DNA of 64,000 bases. Origin: Flavisphingomonas formosensis. GTDB taxonomy: Bacteria; Pseudomonadota; Alphaproteobacteria; Sphingomonadales; Sphingomonadaceae. Shown here one piece after another: positions 18,271-27,514 of the stretch. Made by a program: the position numbers and the translations under genes. Position 1 is the first letter of the stretch. Every line of letters begins with the position of its first letter. The stretch covers positions 620,001-684,000 of the forward strand of contig NZ_WRPK01000002.1 of the NCBI RefSeq assembly GCF_009755815.1, in the 5' to 3' direction. The notes under the pieces are model-generated. The model searched no databases. It was not told where the DNA came from and worked only from the letters and a program-made list of their open reading frames with translations.

Positions 18271-20504
18271 GCCGCCGCTCCGATCCTGAGCGGCAGCTGC
18301 CGCACGCGCTGCCCGGTCGCGGAGAAAAGCGCATTGGCGATGGCCGGCGCCACCGGCGGCACCGCGATCTCGCCGACGCCGCCGGGATGCTCGCGGCTGT
18401 GCACGATCTCGATCGCGATTTCCGGCGTGTTGGCCAGAATGGGGAGGTCGAGTGCGTCGAAATTGCGCGCATCGGGGCGACCGCGGGTGATGCCGGAGGT
18501 GCCGCCCAACGTCGCCGCCAGCCCCCAGAGGATGCCCCCCTCCACCTGCTGGCGCACGATCTCGGGATTGATCATCCGACCGCAATCGACGACCGCGGTG
18601 ATCGCATCGACCACGAGCTGCCGGCCCTCGTCCACATGCACCTCCGCCATCATCGCGACGTGGGAGCCGAAGCAGCTATGCGCCGCCAGCCCCTGCCCGC
18701 CGCCCAGCTCGCCTCCGTTCCAGCCGCCGAGCGCCGTCACCGTCGTCAGACACCGCGCGAGCCGCACATTGCCGTTCAGCATCTGCATGCGGAATGACAG
18801 CGGCTCGATGCCCGCGCGATGCGCAAGCTCGTCAACGAAGCATTCGGTGAAAAAGGCGGTGTAGCTGTTCGCCACCGATCGCCAGATGCCCGTGCCGATG
18901 CCGATGTCGACCGGCACATGCTCCACCGCCAGCGCGCCAATGTCATAGGGCGGCACCGCGCCTTCCACCGCCGACGGCTCCGCGCCATGGCCCGGTGACG
19001 GAATGCCGGGCGCGATCCGCCGCATCATCCCGCCCATCGTCACGGGCGCCGCGATCCGCGCGCGCCAGCCGAGCAGGCGGCCGCCCGGGCCAAGCTTCGC
19101 TTGCATCCGGCCGATCGCGGGCGGACGGAACCGATCCTGCATCGTCTCCTCCGCCCGCGACCAGAGGAGTTGCACCGGCCGGCCGATCCGCTTCGCGATC
19201 ACCGCCGCCTGGCCGATCGCCTCGACCTCCACCTTGCGGCCGAAGCCGCCGCCGATGAGCATCGGATAGACCGTCACCTGCGCCTCGGCGATGCCGATCG
19301 CCTTCGCGGCGGCGGCACGCGCCAGCCCCGGTGCCTGGGTCGGCGCCCAGATCTCCAGCCGATCGCCCGTCAGCCGCGCTGTCGCGGTCAGCGGCTCCAT
19401 CGGTGCATGCACGGCCAGCGGCACGGCATAGTCCGCGCCGAGCACGCCCTGCCCACCGAAGGCAGCCGCAAGATCCCCGCGCGCCGCCATGGTGGTCGCC
19501 TCGCCCGCATCGAGCGCGGTCTTAAGCGCCTTGTCGATCGAAGCGCTGTCCGTCACCGGGCCATGGATGGTGAAGCGCGGTTTCAGCGCCTTCAGCGCCT
19601 GATCCGCCGCCCACCAGGTCTGGCCGACCGCCGCCACCCAGCGCGGCTCGCGCACCACGCCGACGAAGCCGGGACGCCGTCTGGCTGCCGTCTCATCGAT
19701 CGCGTCCAGCGTCGCATCCCCGGCCGGCCCCATCATCGCGGAGGCATAGACCATGCCGGGAAGCCGCACGTCGGCGGTGAATCGCGCCGAACCGTCCACC
19801 TTGGCGGGCAGATCGAGCCGCGGCACGCTCTGCCCGGAAATTTGGGCGGTGCCGATCGCCCGCAGCGGCAGCATCGCCGGCGGCGTGAAGCCCGCTGCCT
19901 CGGCGGCCAGCTCGCCGAAGCGCAGACGATCATTGCCGCGCACCACGAAACCGGCCTCCGTATCGCAGGCCTGCCAGTCGACATCCAGCCGCTTGGCAGC
20001 CGCCATGCAGAGCAAAGCCCGGCCCGCCGCGCCCGCTTCCCGGAAACGCTGTTCGAAACCGCGGATCGAGCTGGAGCCGCCGGTGATCATCAGCGCGGAG
20101 CGAATCGCCACCTGCCGCGCCACCCAAGCACCGGCATCCTGCAGCAGCGAGGGCAATGCCTGGCGGGCGCTTTCGGCGATCAGGAAATCATTGGCGTAGA
20201 GCGGGCTGATCGGCGCCGGCTCGACGGCGATGGTGCGCCAGTCCGCACCCAGTTCCTCCGCCAGTATCTGCGGCAGCGACGTCCAGACACCCTGGCCCAT
20301 TTCCGCCTGTGGCACGACGACGGAGACATGTCCATCCGTGCCGATCTTGAGGAAGGCGTTGAAGAGATTCTCGCCCGGCGCCGCTGCGACATTCGGTGCG
20401 TAGCTGCGCGGCCAGAGGCCCCAGGCGACGAGCAGGCCCACGCCCGCACCGCCGCCGATCAGCAATGTCCTGCGGCTGACGCCCCGCTCACCCAAACCGG
20501 CCAT
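18267..20504 (-). CDS. Molybdopterin-dependent oxidoreductase, large (beta) subunit, Tat-exported (IorB/xanthine oxidase family)
   Basis: 745 residues from the chosen ATG. It opens with a twin-arginine signal (GVSRRTLLIGGGAGVGLLVAW, RR at 11-12), so it acts in the periplasm. Family landmarks are GQGVWTSLPQILAEELG near 70, the IGGGFGRK motif near 400, and the active-site Glu in HPGGVGEIAVPPVAPAIANA near 705. It resembles isoquinoline 1-oxidoreductase beta and the membrane-associated aldehyde dehydrogenases, which hydroxylate N-heteroaromatics or oxidise aldehydes. The small 2Fe-2S (alpha) subunit and a cytochrome partner are missing from the neighbourhood. I chose the ATG at 20504 so that the Tat signal is N-terminal; an upstream ATG at 20573 would overlap the preceding gene. 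The substrate is unknown. Confidence 0.88.
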   Translation of the reverse strand: MAGLGERGVSRRTLLIGGGAGVGLLVAWGLWPRSYAPNVAAAPGENLFNAFLKIGTDGHVSVVVPQAEMGQGVWTSLPQILAEELGADWRTIAVEPAPISPLYANDFLIAESARQALPSLLQDAGAWVARQVAIRSALMITGGSSSIRGFEQRFREAGAAGRALLCMAAAKRLDVDWQACDTEAGFVVRGNDRLRFGELAAEAAGFTPPAMLPLRAIGTAQISGQSVPRLDLPAKVDGSARFTADVRLPGMVYASAMMGPAGDATLDAIDETAARRRPGFVGVVREPRWVAAVGQTWWAADQALKALKPRFTIHGPVTDSASIDKALKTALDAGEATTMAARGDLAAAFGGQGVLGADYAVPLAVHAPMEPLTATARLTGDRLEIWAPTQAPGLARAAAAKAIGIAEAQVTVYPMLIGGGFGRKVEVEAIGQAAVIAKRIGRPVQLLWSRAEETMQDRFRPPAIGRMQAKLGPGGRLLGWRARIAAPVTMGGMMRRIAPGIPSPGHGAEPSAVEGAVPPYDIGALAVEHVPVDIGIGTGIWRSVANSYTAFFTECFVDELAHRAGIEPLSFRMQMLNGNVRLARCLTTVTALGGWNGGELGGGQGLAAHSCFGSHVAMMAEVHVDEGRQLVVDAITAVVDCGRMINPEIVRQQVEGGILWGLAATLGGTSGITRGRPDARNFDALDLPILANTPEIAIEIVHSREHPGGVGEIAVPPVAPAIANALFSATGQRVRQLPLRIGAAA

Positions 20505-20535
20505 GGCCCGGTGATAATCGGCCCGGGACTCGCTG

Positions 20536-21549
20536 TCATGCTGTACTTGCGGCCACCTCCTGCTCGATCGCACCGAAGATCGAGTGGCCGCGATCGTCGT
20601 CCATCCAGATGCGCACTATGTCGCCATGCTTCAGGAATTCGGTGACCGGCTTGCCGCCGATGATCGTCTCCACCGTGCGGATCTCGGCAAGACAGCTATA
20701 GCCGACGCCGCCGTCGGCGATCGCGCGGCCCGGTCCACCGTCCGCGCCCCGGTTGGACACGGTGCCCGACCCGATCAGGCTGCCCGCACCGATCGATCGG
20801 GTCTTCGCGACATGCGCGATCAGCGTGCCGAAATCGAAGGTCATGTCGACGCCTGCATTGGCGCGGCCGAAAGGCCGGCCATTGAGATCCACCGACACTA
20901 TGCGGTGGAGCATGCCTTCGCGCCACGCCTCGCCCAGTTCATCCGGCGTCACGAAGACCGGCGACAGCGCCGAGGCGGGCTTGGACTGGAAGAAGCCGAA
21001 GCCCTTGCCGAGCTCGGCCGGGATGAGGCCACGCAGCGACACGTCGTTGACGAGGCCGACGAGGCGGATCGCCGCCAGTCCCTCCTCGCGCGAAGCGCCC
21101 TGCGGCACGTCGCCGGTGACCACCGCCACTTCCGCCTCGAAATCGCAGCCCCAGGCGGGATCGGCGAGCGGGATCGGATCGCGCGGAGCCAGGAAGCCAT
21201 CGGAGCCGCCCTGATAGATCAGCGGGTCGGTCCAGAAGCTCTCGGGCATCTCGGCGCCGCGCGCCTGCCTCACCAGCGCGACATGGTTCACATAGGCCGA
21301 TCCGTCCGCCCATTGATAGGCGCGCGGCAGCGGCGCGGCCGCCTGCCGCTCGTGGAAGCGCATCATCGGGATCACCTCATGGGCAAGGTCGGTCGCCAGC
21401 GCCTCGAGCAGCGGCGCGCAATGATCCCAATTGTCGAGCGCCGATTGCAGGGTCGGCGCGATGTGCCCCGCATCCGCGCACCAGGCGAGATCCCGGCTGA
21501 CGACCACGAGCCGGCCGTCCCGGCCGCCCTTCAGCGATGCAAGCTTCAC
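20536..21549 (-). CDS. Fumarylacetoacetate hydrolase family protein
   Basis: 337 residues of the FAH fold. Residues 1 to about 100 form an N-terminal domain that begins MKLASLKGGRDGRLVVVSRD. The catalytic domain holds the metal ligands in WGCDFEAEVAVVTGD and LVNDVSLR, and the substrate region KGFGFFQSKPASALSPVFVTPDELGE. Together with the adjacent 4-hydroxyphenylpyruvate dioxygenase it most likely hydrolyses fumarylacetoacetate in tyrosine breakdown. It is shorter than classical FahA (about 420 residues), but this short form is common in Proteobacteria beside hppD. The intergenic gap to hppD (124 bp) holds a palindrome. hmgA and maiA are not in the window. Confidence 0.88.
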   Translation of the reverse strand: MKLASLKGGRDGRLVVVSRDLAWCADAGHIAPTLQSALDNWDHCAPLLEALATDLAHEVIPMMRFHERQAAAPLPRAYQWADGSAYVNHVALVRQARGAEMPESFWTDPLIYQGGSDGFLAPRDPIPLADPAWGCDFEAEVAVVTGDVPQGASREEGLAAIRLVGLVNDVSLRGLIPAELGKGFGFFQSKPASALSPVFVTPDELGEAWREGMLHRIVSVDLNGRPFGRANAGVDMTFDFGTLIAHVAKTRSIGAGSLIGSGTVSNRGADGGPGRAIADGGVGYSCLAEIRTVETIIGGKPVTEFLKHGDIVRIWMDDDRGHSIFGAIEQEVAASTA

Positions 21550-21626
21550 GCGCCTCTCCTTGTCCAGTGATTGTCGAGATCGAGCATCCGCGATTCTCGC
21601 GACGGCGCAAGCACGGACGTCATCAG

Positions 21627-21652
21627 GCCTTCTCTCACTCGCGGGAGAAGGC
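21627..21652. repeat. Intergenic hairpin between hppD and the FAH gene
   Basis: GCCTTCTC at 21627-21634 pairs with GAGAAGGC at 21645-21652 across a 10-nt loop. There is no T-tract. It belongs to a class of short C/T-rich palindromes that recurs between genes in this window (also at 41657 and 53486). Confidence 0.5.
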
Positions 21653-21672
21653 TTAGGAACCGCGCGCCTCCT

Positions 21673-22746
21673 CTAAGCCTCCGTCTTGGCCGGAACGACG
21701 CCGCGACGGATCTGGTCGAGCTCGATCGATTCGAACAGCGCCTTGAAATTGCCCTCGCCGAAGCCGTCATTGCCTTTACGCTGGATGATCTCGAAGAAGA
21801 TCGGGCCGACCATATTCTCGGTGAAGATCTGCAGGAGCAGGCCGCCGCCGGTTTCCGGCGCGCCGTCGATCAGGATGCGGCGTGAGCGCATTTCCTGAAT
21901 GTCGTGGCCATGGCCCGGCAGCCGCTTGTCGATGAGATCATAATAGGTTTCGGGCGAATCCTGGAAGCGGATGCCGTTGGCGCGCAGCGCATCCACGGTC
22001 GCGAAGATGTCGCTGGTCGCGAGCGCGAGATGCTGGATGCCCTCGCCCTTATATTCGCGCAGGAACTCCTCGATCTGGCTGTGCTCGTCCTGGCTCTCGT
22101 TGAGCGGGATGCGGATCTTGTCGTCGGGCGCGGTCATCGCGCGGCTGAACAGGCCGGTGGACTGGCCCTCTATGTCGAAATAGCGGATCTCGCGGAAATT
22201 GAAGATGCGCTCATAAAACTCCGCCCAGTGATTCATCCGCCCGCGATTCACATTGTGGGTCAGATGATCGAGCGTATGCAGCCCCACGGAACGGGAATCG
22301 CGCAGCGCCCCCGGCACCGGCTTGAAATCGACGTCGTAGATTTCCTGTGCGCCATAGCGATCGACCAGGTAGAGATTCGATCCGCCAATGCCCTCGATCG
22401 CCGGAATGTTGAGCTCCATCGGGCCGACCGGGCCGATCACCGGCTTGGCGCCGCGACGCACCGCCTCCTCGAAGGCCTGGGCGGCATCATGGACGCGAAA
22501 CGCCATGGCGTTGGCCGACGGCCCGTGCGCCTTGCGGAAATCGGCGGCCTGGCCGGCGGCGTCCATGTTCAGGATGAAGTTGATGTCGCCCTGCGCATAG
22601 CGGCGGACATTCTTCGACCGATGATCGGCGAGATGGGTGAAGCCCATGGCCTCGAACAGGCCGGCGAGCGCCTGCGGGTCGGGTCCGGTGAACTCGACGA
22701 ACTCGAAACCGTCGAGGCCCAGCGGATTATCGTGCGGATCGGTCAT
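21673..22746 (-). CDS. hppD: 4-Hydroxyphenylpyruvate dioxygenase
   Basis: 357 residues, full length. It converts 4-hydroxyphenylpyruvate to homogentisate with Fe(II) and O2, the second step of tyrosine catabolism. It has two vicinal-oxygen-chelate domains. The iron ligands are His in GLHTLDHLTHNV (about residue 163), His in GIQHLALATSDI (about 240) and Glu in FFEIIQRKGNDGFGEGNF (about 320). GGAGATG precedes the ATG. It is the first gene of the run that continues into the FAH gene. The product may also feed pyomelanin formation if homogentisate accumulates. Confidence 0.96.
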   Translation of the reverse strand: MTDPHDNPLGLDGFEFVEFTGPDPQALAGLFEAMGFTHLADHRSKNVRRYAQGDINFILNMDAAGQAADFRKAHGPSANAMAFRVHDAAQAFEEAVRRGAKPVIGPVGPMELNIPAIEGIGGSNLYLVDRYGAQEIYDVDFKPVPGALRDSRSVGLHTLDHLTHNVNRGRMNHWAEFYERIFNFREIRYFDIEGQSTGLFSRAMTAPDDKIRIPLNESQDEHSQIEEFLREYKGEGIQHLALATSDIFATVDALRANGIRFQDSPETYYDLIDKRLPGHGHDIQEMRSRRILIDGAPETGGGLLLQIFTENMVGPIFFEIIQRKGNDGFGEGNFKALFESIELDQIRRGVVPAKTEA

Positions 22747-23068
22747 GGATGAAGCATCTCCTTGCCGATTTAGTAACAGATGAAACTTGTTTCCGCAACA
22801 TCGGCCTCACCGATCGTGCGGGCCGAGCGGCCTGGCAGGCGGCTGGCAAAGCGGGAGACAACGCGCTCTGCAGGACAAGGTTCCGGAGCAATCGCAAAAG
22901 CATTTCGCTATTCTTTCGAGACTGGATGAAGAACAGGCAGAATGCCGCCAGAGTAGAGGAAGTTCTTGTTCACACTCATCTTTTCACCTTGCTCCGTGAT
23001 GAACGAAGCGATAGCGTCCGGCTGCGCCCACCCTTTCGGGGTACGGGCAAAAAGGGGAGCGACAGCCG
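22747..23068. other. Divergent intergenic region between hppD and the autotransporter gene
   Basis: About 320 bases that must carry the promoters of both divergent genes. It is more AT-rich near the hppD start (TAGTAACAGATGAAACTTGTTTCCGC region). Short frames exist but none looks real. I recognise no riboswitch or RNA gene. Confidence 0.5.
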
Positions 23069-26000
23069 GTGATTGACTATAATGACGCCCGGATTCCGTG
23101 CAGTTTTCCTGCTGGTTCGGCCCGTCGCCACGCGACCGTCAGGACTGCACTACGCTTGGGCACGGCGCTGACGGGCGCCGCCCTGCTCGCCCTGGCTCCC
23201 CGCCCGGCCCATGCGGCCAACGAAGCATGCGGCGCGCCGGTGAACGGCACAGTCTCCTGCGCTCCCCAGCCGGGCAATTATCCGGACGGCATTTCCTACG
23301 CCCCGGTGCAGGATCTCACCGTGACGCTCCAGCAGGGCGCAACGGTGGAAACCACGTCGGACACGACCGCCGGCATCCGCGTCAATTCCGGCACGACCGC
23401 CGCCGGCGTCGTCGTCAATGGAGCGGTGAACACCGCCGGCACTTTCGCTCCTGGCGTCTACGCCTTTTCCAATGACGGCGCCGTGTCGGTCTCGGTCTCG
23501 CCAACCGGATCGATCACGACTTCGGGCGACACGTCAGACGGCATCGATGCGATCGGTTTCGGCGAAGGCACCGTCTCGGCCACAGTTGCCGGCGGAGCCT
23601 CGGTCTCCACCTCGGGCGCGGGCGCGGCCGGCATCGTCGGCTTCAATTTCGGCGGCGGGGACGTTTCGATCGACGTTGCCGACGGCGCGTCCGTCACCAC
23701 CAGCGGCCGCGGATCGGATGCCATCCTGGCAACGACCACGACCGGCGATCTCACCATCCATGCGGGCACTCTCACCGTTTCGGGCGACGCCTCCCGTGGC
23801 ATCACCGCGAACAGCAGCTCCGGCACGATCAGCATTACGGCAGGCGATATCCGCACCGCCGGCTCCTATTCCGATGGGATAAACGCCGACAATTATTCCG
23901 GCGACACGAGCATCACCGTGGATTCGGTGACGGCAACCGGCGCCTATTATACGCGCGGCATTTCGGCCACGAACACCAGCGGGTCGGTCGAGATCACCGC
24001 CGGCCACGTCTCCACCTCGGGCGATTTCTATTCGGACGGCCTGTTCGTCCACAGCTATGGCGGCACTGCCACCGTGACGGTTGGCGAAGTGGCCGTCGCG
24101 GGCGACTATTCGACCGGCATCACCACGGTTGCCGTCGGCGACGCCAGCGTTACGGTGAATAATGGCGTGACGACCCAGGGCTATGCTTCTGACGGCATCT
24201 ATGCCGTAGGTCTCGCATCGGCGACGGTGGTCAATAAAGGCGAGATCGTCACCCAGGGCGACCATTCGAGAGGCATTTATGCGGCCTCCTATGGCGACGT
24301 CACGGTCAGCGGAAGCGGCTCGGTCTCGACAAGCGGCAGCAGCTCCACCGGCATCGAAGCGCTGAGCTATTATGGCGGCGTCTCGGTCACGCAGGGAAGC
24401 GTCGCGACCAGCGGCGACGACTCGGATGGCATCGACGCACTCGCTCTCGGCCTCGGCGGCACGCCCGCGCCGGTCAGCGTCACCGTCGGTACGGTCAGCA
24501 CCGCCGGCACCAATTCCGCCGGCATCCAGGCGGTCAGCAACCATGGTGACGTCACCGTCACCGCAGGCAGCGTCACGACATTGGGCGACGACAGCCCGGC
24601 GATCGTCGCTGTCTCGAAGGACGGCAACGTCACTGTGACGGCGACCGGCACCGTCTCCACCGGCACCGCGCCGACCGCGGCCAATCCGGCCGGCACCGGC
24701 GCGAACGCGACCGGCATCTACGCCTATTCCTACACGGGCAGCGTCACCGTGAACGCCAATACGGTCGCCACCAAGGGCGATCAGGCCCACGCCATCTATG
24801 CCAACGGCATCGATACCAGCGTGACGGTCAGCGGCGCGATATCGACCGCCGGGGAGCGTTCCTATGGTGTGCTCGCGGTCGGGTACACAGGCTCCGCCTC
24901 GGCGACCGTGAACGACGTCGCCACTCTCGGCGATGACAGCACCGCGGTATTCGTCCATGTATCCGGCGGATCTTCCTATGGCGGCGCAGAGACGCTCGCG
25001 CTTGCACCGGGAGATGCGCTCGCCACGGTCAACGGCACGGTCACGACGGCGGGCGATTTCGCGGCAGGCGTGGTCGTCACATCCGACACGGGCACGGCGT
25101 CCGTCGTCAATAACGGCTCGATCCGGACTGCCGGCGAGGACAGCATCGGCGTCTATGCGTTCGGACCCGCAGGCGTCTCGATCAGCGGCGACGGTTCCGT
25201 CCGCACAACCGGCGACTATTCTATCGGCATCGGCGGCCGCAGCCCTTATGGACCGGTGTCCATTGCGGCGGGCTCCGTCGAGACGACAGGCTTCCAATCG
25301 GATGGCGTGGTCGGGTTGAGCCGCTCGGGCCCCGTCACCATCGACGTCGGCAGCGTCAAGACCAGCGGCGATCAATCCGTCGGCATCAAGGCATCCCACA
25401 ATGCCCTGTACAGCAATGACGGCGACGTATCGATAACGGCGGGCTCCGTCGCGACGTCTGGTGCAGGAAGCGACGGCATCGAGGCATATAGCCATGCGGG
25501 CGATGTGACGGTGAGCGCCGGGCAGGTGAACGTCAGCGGCTCGGGCAGCCGCGGCATCTATGCCGAATCCTATTTCGGCGCGGTCTCGGTCACCGGTGCC
25601 GCCAAGGCGGTCGATGCGCCGGCGATCCTGGCCGGCGCCTATAACGGCAGCGTCTCGGTGACCGTCACCGGCGCGACGGAGTCGACCCATGGCAATGCCG
25701 TCGTCGCCTACGGCTATACCGGCACTGCGGTCGAGGTCACGGCCGCGGGATCGGTCAAGGGCGGCATCAATGCGATCGTCATCTCGACACCTTCGCTGTC
25801 GGGCGGCGGAGGCGGAGAGGAAGATCGGGTGACGGCGCTGGCCGTGCCCGTCTCCGGCCAGTCGATCGTCGTCAACGCCGGCACCGTCACCGGCGGCACC
25901 GGCTATGCGGTCTATGCCGTCGGGGCACCCGTCACCGTCACCAACTCCGGCACGATCAACGGCGCGTTGCGGCTGACCGAGAATGACGACAGCGTCGTCA

Positions 26001-27430
26001 ACACCGCCACCGGCCGCTTCAACGCCAGCAAGGACAGCGATTTCGGAGCCGGCGACGACAGCTTCGTCAATGCCGGCACGCTCACGGTCACCGGCACCGA
26101 CGTGACCTTCCTCGGCCTCGAGACCTTCCGCAACAGCGGTGCCGTCACACTGGCCAATAATCGGCTCGGCGACCGCTTCATCCTGCCGGGCGACTTCGTC
26201 GGCGCGGGCGGCACATTGGCGCTGGACGTCGCCCTCGGCAGCAGCCACCCGGCCTATGACCAGCTCGTCATCGGCGGCGCCGCGACCGGCAGCACGGGCA
26301 TCCTGCTGCACAATGCCGGCACGGCCGCACCGGTCCTGCTCGCCGCGGGAGACAAGGTGACGCTGGCGACGGCAGGCGCAGGCTCTTCCGCCGGCGCATT
26401 CACCGCAGCGCCCGCGACCCAGAATCAGGGATTCATCCATTATGAGATCGTGCCTGTCGCCAAAGCCGGCGGGGGCACCGACTATGATCTGATCGGCGAG
26501 GCCGGCGCGCCGGTGTTTCGCACGATCAAGATCCTGGAGGGTGCGCAGAGCCTCTGGTACAAATCGGCCGATGCGGTCTCCGCCCACGCCACGGGCCTGC
26601 GCGATGCGATCTGGAGCGGCGGCACGCCTACCGCACGCGGCCTGTGGATCCAGGCCTTCGGCTCGGTCGACACGCGCAAGGATGCGCTCGGCGGCTACGA
26701 CGTCTCCTATCGGCAGGATTATTTCGGCGGCCAGATTGGCGCCGACTTCGGCACGCTGGGCGACAAGGGCGGCCTCGTCTTCGGCGCGACCGGAGGCTAT
26801 ATCTCCTCGAAGCTCAATTTCACCGGCTCGCCCGACCGCGCCAGCTACGAGGCGTTCAACCTCGGCCTCACCGCCAGCTATGTCTCCGGCGGCCTGTTCC
26901 TGAACGGCCTTGCCAAATATGATTTCTACCGGATCCGCTCTACCGGAGCCGAAGCGGGCTATTTCGACAAGCTGCACGGCAAGGGATATGGCGTGCAGGG
27001 CGAGATCGGATATCGCTTTGGATCGGACCGCTTCTTCGCTGAACCAGTGGCCAGCCTGGCCTTCGTACGCACCGATCTCGACGACCTGGCCGGCGCTAAT
27101 GCCGTGGTCGATTTCGACAAGATGGACGGGCTGCGCGGCAAGCTCGGCCTGCGCGCCGGCGGCAGCGCCGCCATCGGCGCCAGCAAGGGCGTCTTCTACG
27201 CAGGCGCCAGCTATGTCCGTGAGTTCGAAGGCAAGGACGGCATAACCTTCCTGAGCGGCGCCTATGCCCCGCATTTCGACAATCGCCGCATCCAGGGCTA
27301 TGTTCAGGGAACGCTCGGCGTCACTGTGACGATGCCCAGCGGCGTCTCGGGCTTCATCGAAGCCAATGGCGATGCGTCCAAACATTATAAAGGCGGTGGC
27401 GGCCGCGTCGGCCTCAGTCTCAAATTCTGA
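23069..27430 (+). CDS. Autotransporter (type Va) with repetitive beta-helix passenger
   Basis: 1453 residues from a GTG start with AGGGGAGC about 9 bp upstream. A signal peptide ends near residue 49 (LLALAPRPAHAAN). The passenger (about 50-1150) is built of degenerate repeats of roughly 20-25 residues with the core V.TSGD.S.GI.A.S..G.VTV..G, rich in Gly, Thr, Ser, Val and Asp and nearly free of Cys, as expected for a right-handed parallel beta-helix. Residues about 1180-1453 form the beta-barrel translocator (GLWIQAFGSVD, then amphipathic strands, ending GGRVGLSLKF with C-terminal Phe). The surface role (adhesion, aggregation or other) cannot be told from sequence. No protease triad is recognised. 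A terminator follows. Confidence 0.9.
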   Translation: MIDYNDARIPCSFPAGSARRHATVRTALRLGTALTGAALLALAPRPAHAANEACGAPVNGTVSCAPQPGNYPDGISYAPVQDLTVTLQQGATVETTSDTTAGIRVNSGTTAAGVVVNGAVNTAGTFAPGVYAFSNDGAVSVSVSPTGSITTSGDTSDGIDAIGFGEGTVSATVAGGASVSTSGAGAAGIVGFNFGGGDVSIDVADGASVTTSGRGSDAILATTTTGDLTIHAGTLTVSGDASRGITANSSSGTISITAGDIRTAGSYSDGINADNYSGDTSITVDSVTATGAYYTRGISATNTSGSVEITAGHVSTSGDFYSDGLFVHSYGGTATVTVGEVAVAGDYSTGITTVAVGDASVTVNNGVTTQGYASDGIYAVGLASATVVNKGEIVTQGDHSRGIYAASYGDVTVSGSGSVSTSGSSSTGIEALSYYGGVSVTQGSVATSGDDSDGIDALALGLGGTPAPVSVTVGTVSTAGTNSAGIQAVSNHGDVTVTAGSVTTLGDDSPAIVAVSKDGNVTVTATGTVSTGTAPTAANPAGTGANATGIYAYSYTGSVTVNANTVATKGDQAHAIYANGIDTSVTVSGAISTAGERSYGVLAVGYTGSASATVNDVATLGDDSTAVFVHVSGGSSYGGAETLALAPGDALATVNGTVTTAGDFAAGVVVTSDTGTASVVNNGSIRTAGEDSIGVYAFGPAGVSISGDGSVRTTGDYSIGIGGRSPYGPVSIAAGSVETTGFQSDGVVGLSRSGPVTIDVGSVKTSGDQSVGIKASHNALYSNDGDVSITAGSVATSGAGSDGIEAYSHAGDVTVSAGQVNVSGSGSRGIYAESYFGAVSVTGAAKAVDAPAILAGAYNGSVSVTVTGATESTHGNAVVAYGYTGTAVEVTAAGSVKGGINAIVISTPSLSGGGGGEEDRVTALAVPVSGQSIVVNAGTVTGGTGYAVYAVGAPVTVTNSGTINGALRLTENDDSVVNTATGRFNASKDSDFGAGDDSFVNAGTLTVTGTDVTFLGLETFRNSGAVTLANNRLGDRFILPGDFVGAGGTLALDVALGSSHPAYDQLVIGGAATGSTGILLHNAGTAAPVLLAAGDKVTLATAGAGSSAGAFTAAPATQNQGFIHYEIVPVAKAGGGTDYDLIGEAGAPVFRTIKILEGAQSLWYKSADAVSAHATGLRDAIWSGGTPTARGLWIQAFGSVDTRKDALGGYDVSYRQDYFGGQIGADFGTLGDKGGLVFGATGGYISSKLNFTGSPDRASYEAFNLGLTASYVSGGLFLNGLAKYDFYRIRSTGAEAGYFDKLHGKGYGVQGEIGYRFGSDRFFAEPVASLAFVRTDLDDLAGANAVVDFDKMDGLRGKLGLRAGGSAAIGASKGVFYAGASYVREFEGKDGITFLSGAYAPHFDNRRIQGYVQGTLGVTVTMPSGVSGFIEANGDASKHYKGGGGRVGLSLKF

Positions 27431-27462
27431 CAACCCGCCCAACGCCGCTTGACCTACCCTCG

Positions 27463-27495
27463 GCCCCCTGCAAACCAGCAGGGGGCTTCGCCTTT
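27463..27495 (+). terminator. Intrinsic terminator after the autotransporter gene
   Basis: GCCCCCTGC (27463-27471) pairs perfectly with GCAGGGGGC (27478-27486) around a 6-nt loop, followed by TTCGCCTTTTCC. It separates the autotransporter from the downstream TIGR03032-like gene. Confidence 0.75.
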
Positions 27496-27514
27496 TCCTG
27501 AACGAGAGAAATCG

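Noticed and set aside
23400-25900. Regularly spaced repeats considered as a CRISPR array
   Set aside because: The repeats are degenerate, in frame and encode the passenger domain. There are no unique spacers of constant length and no cas genes.
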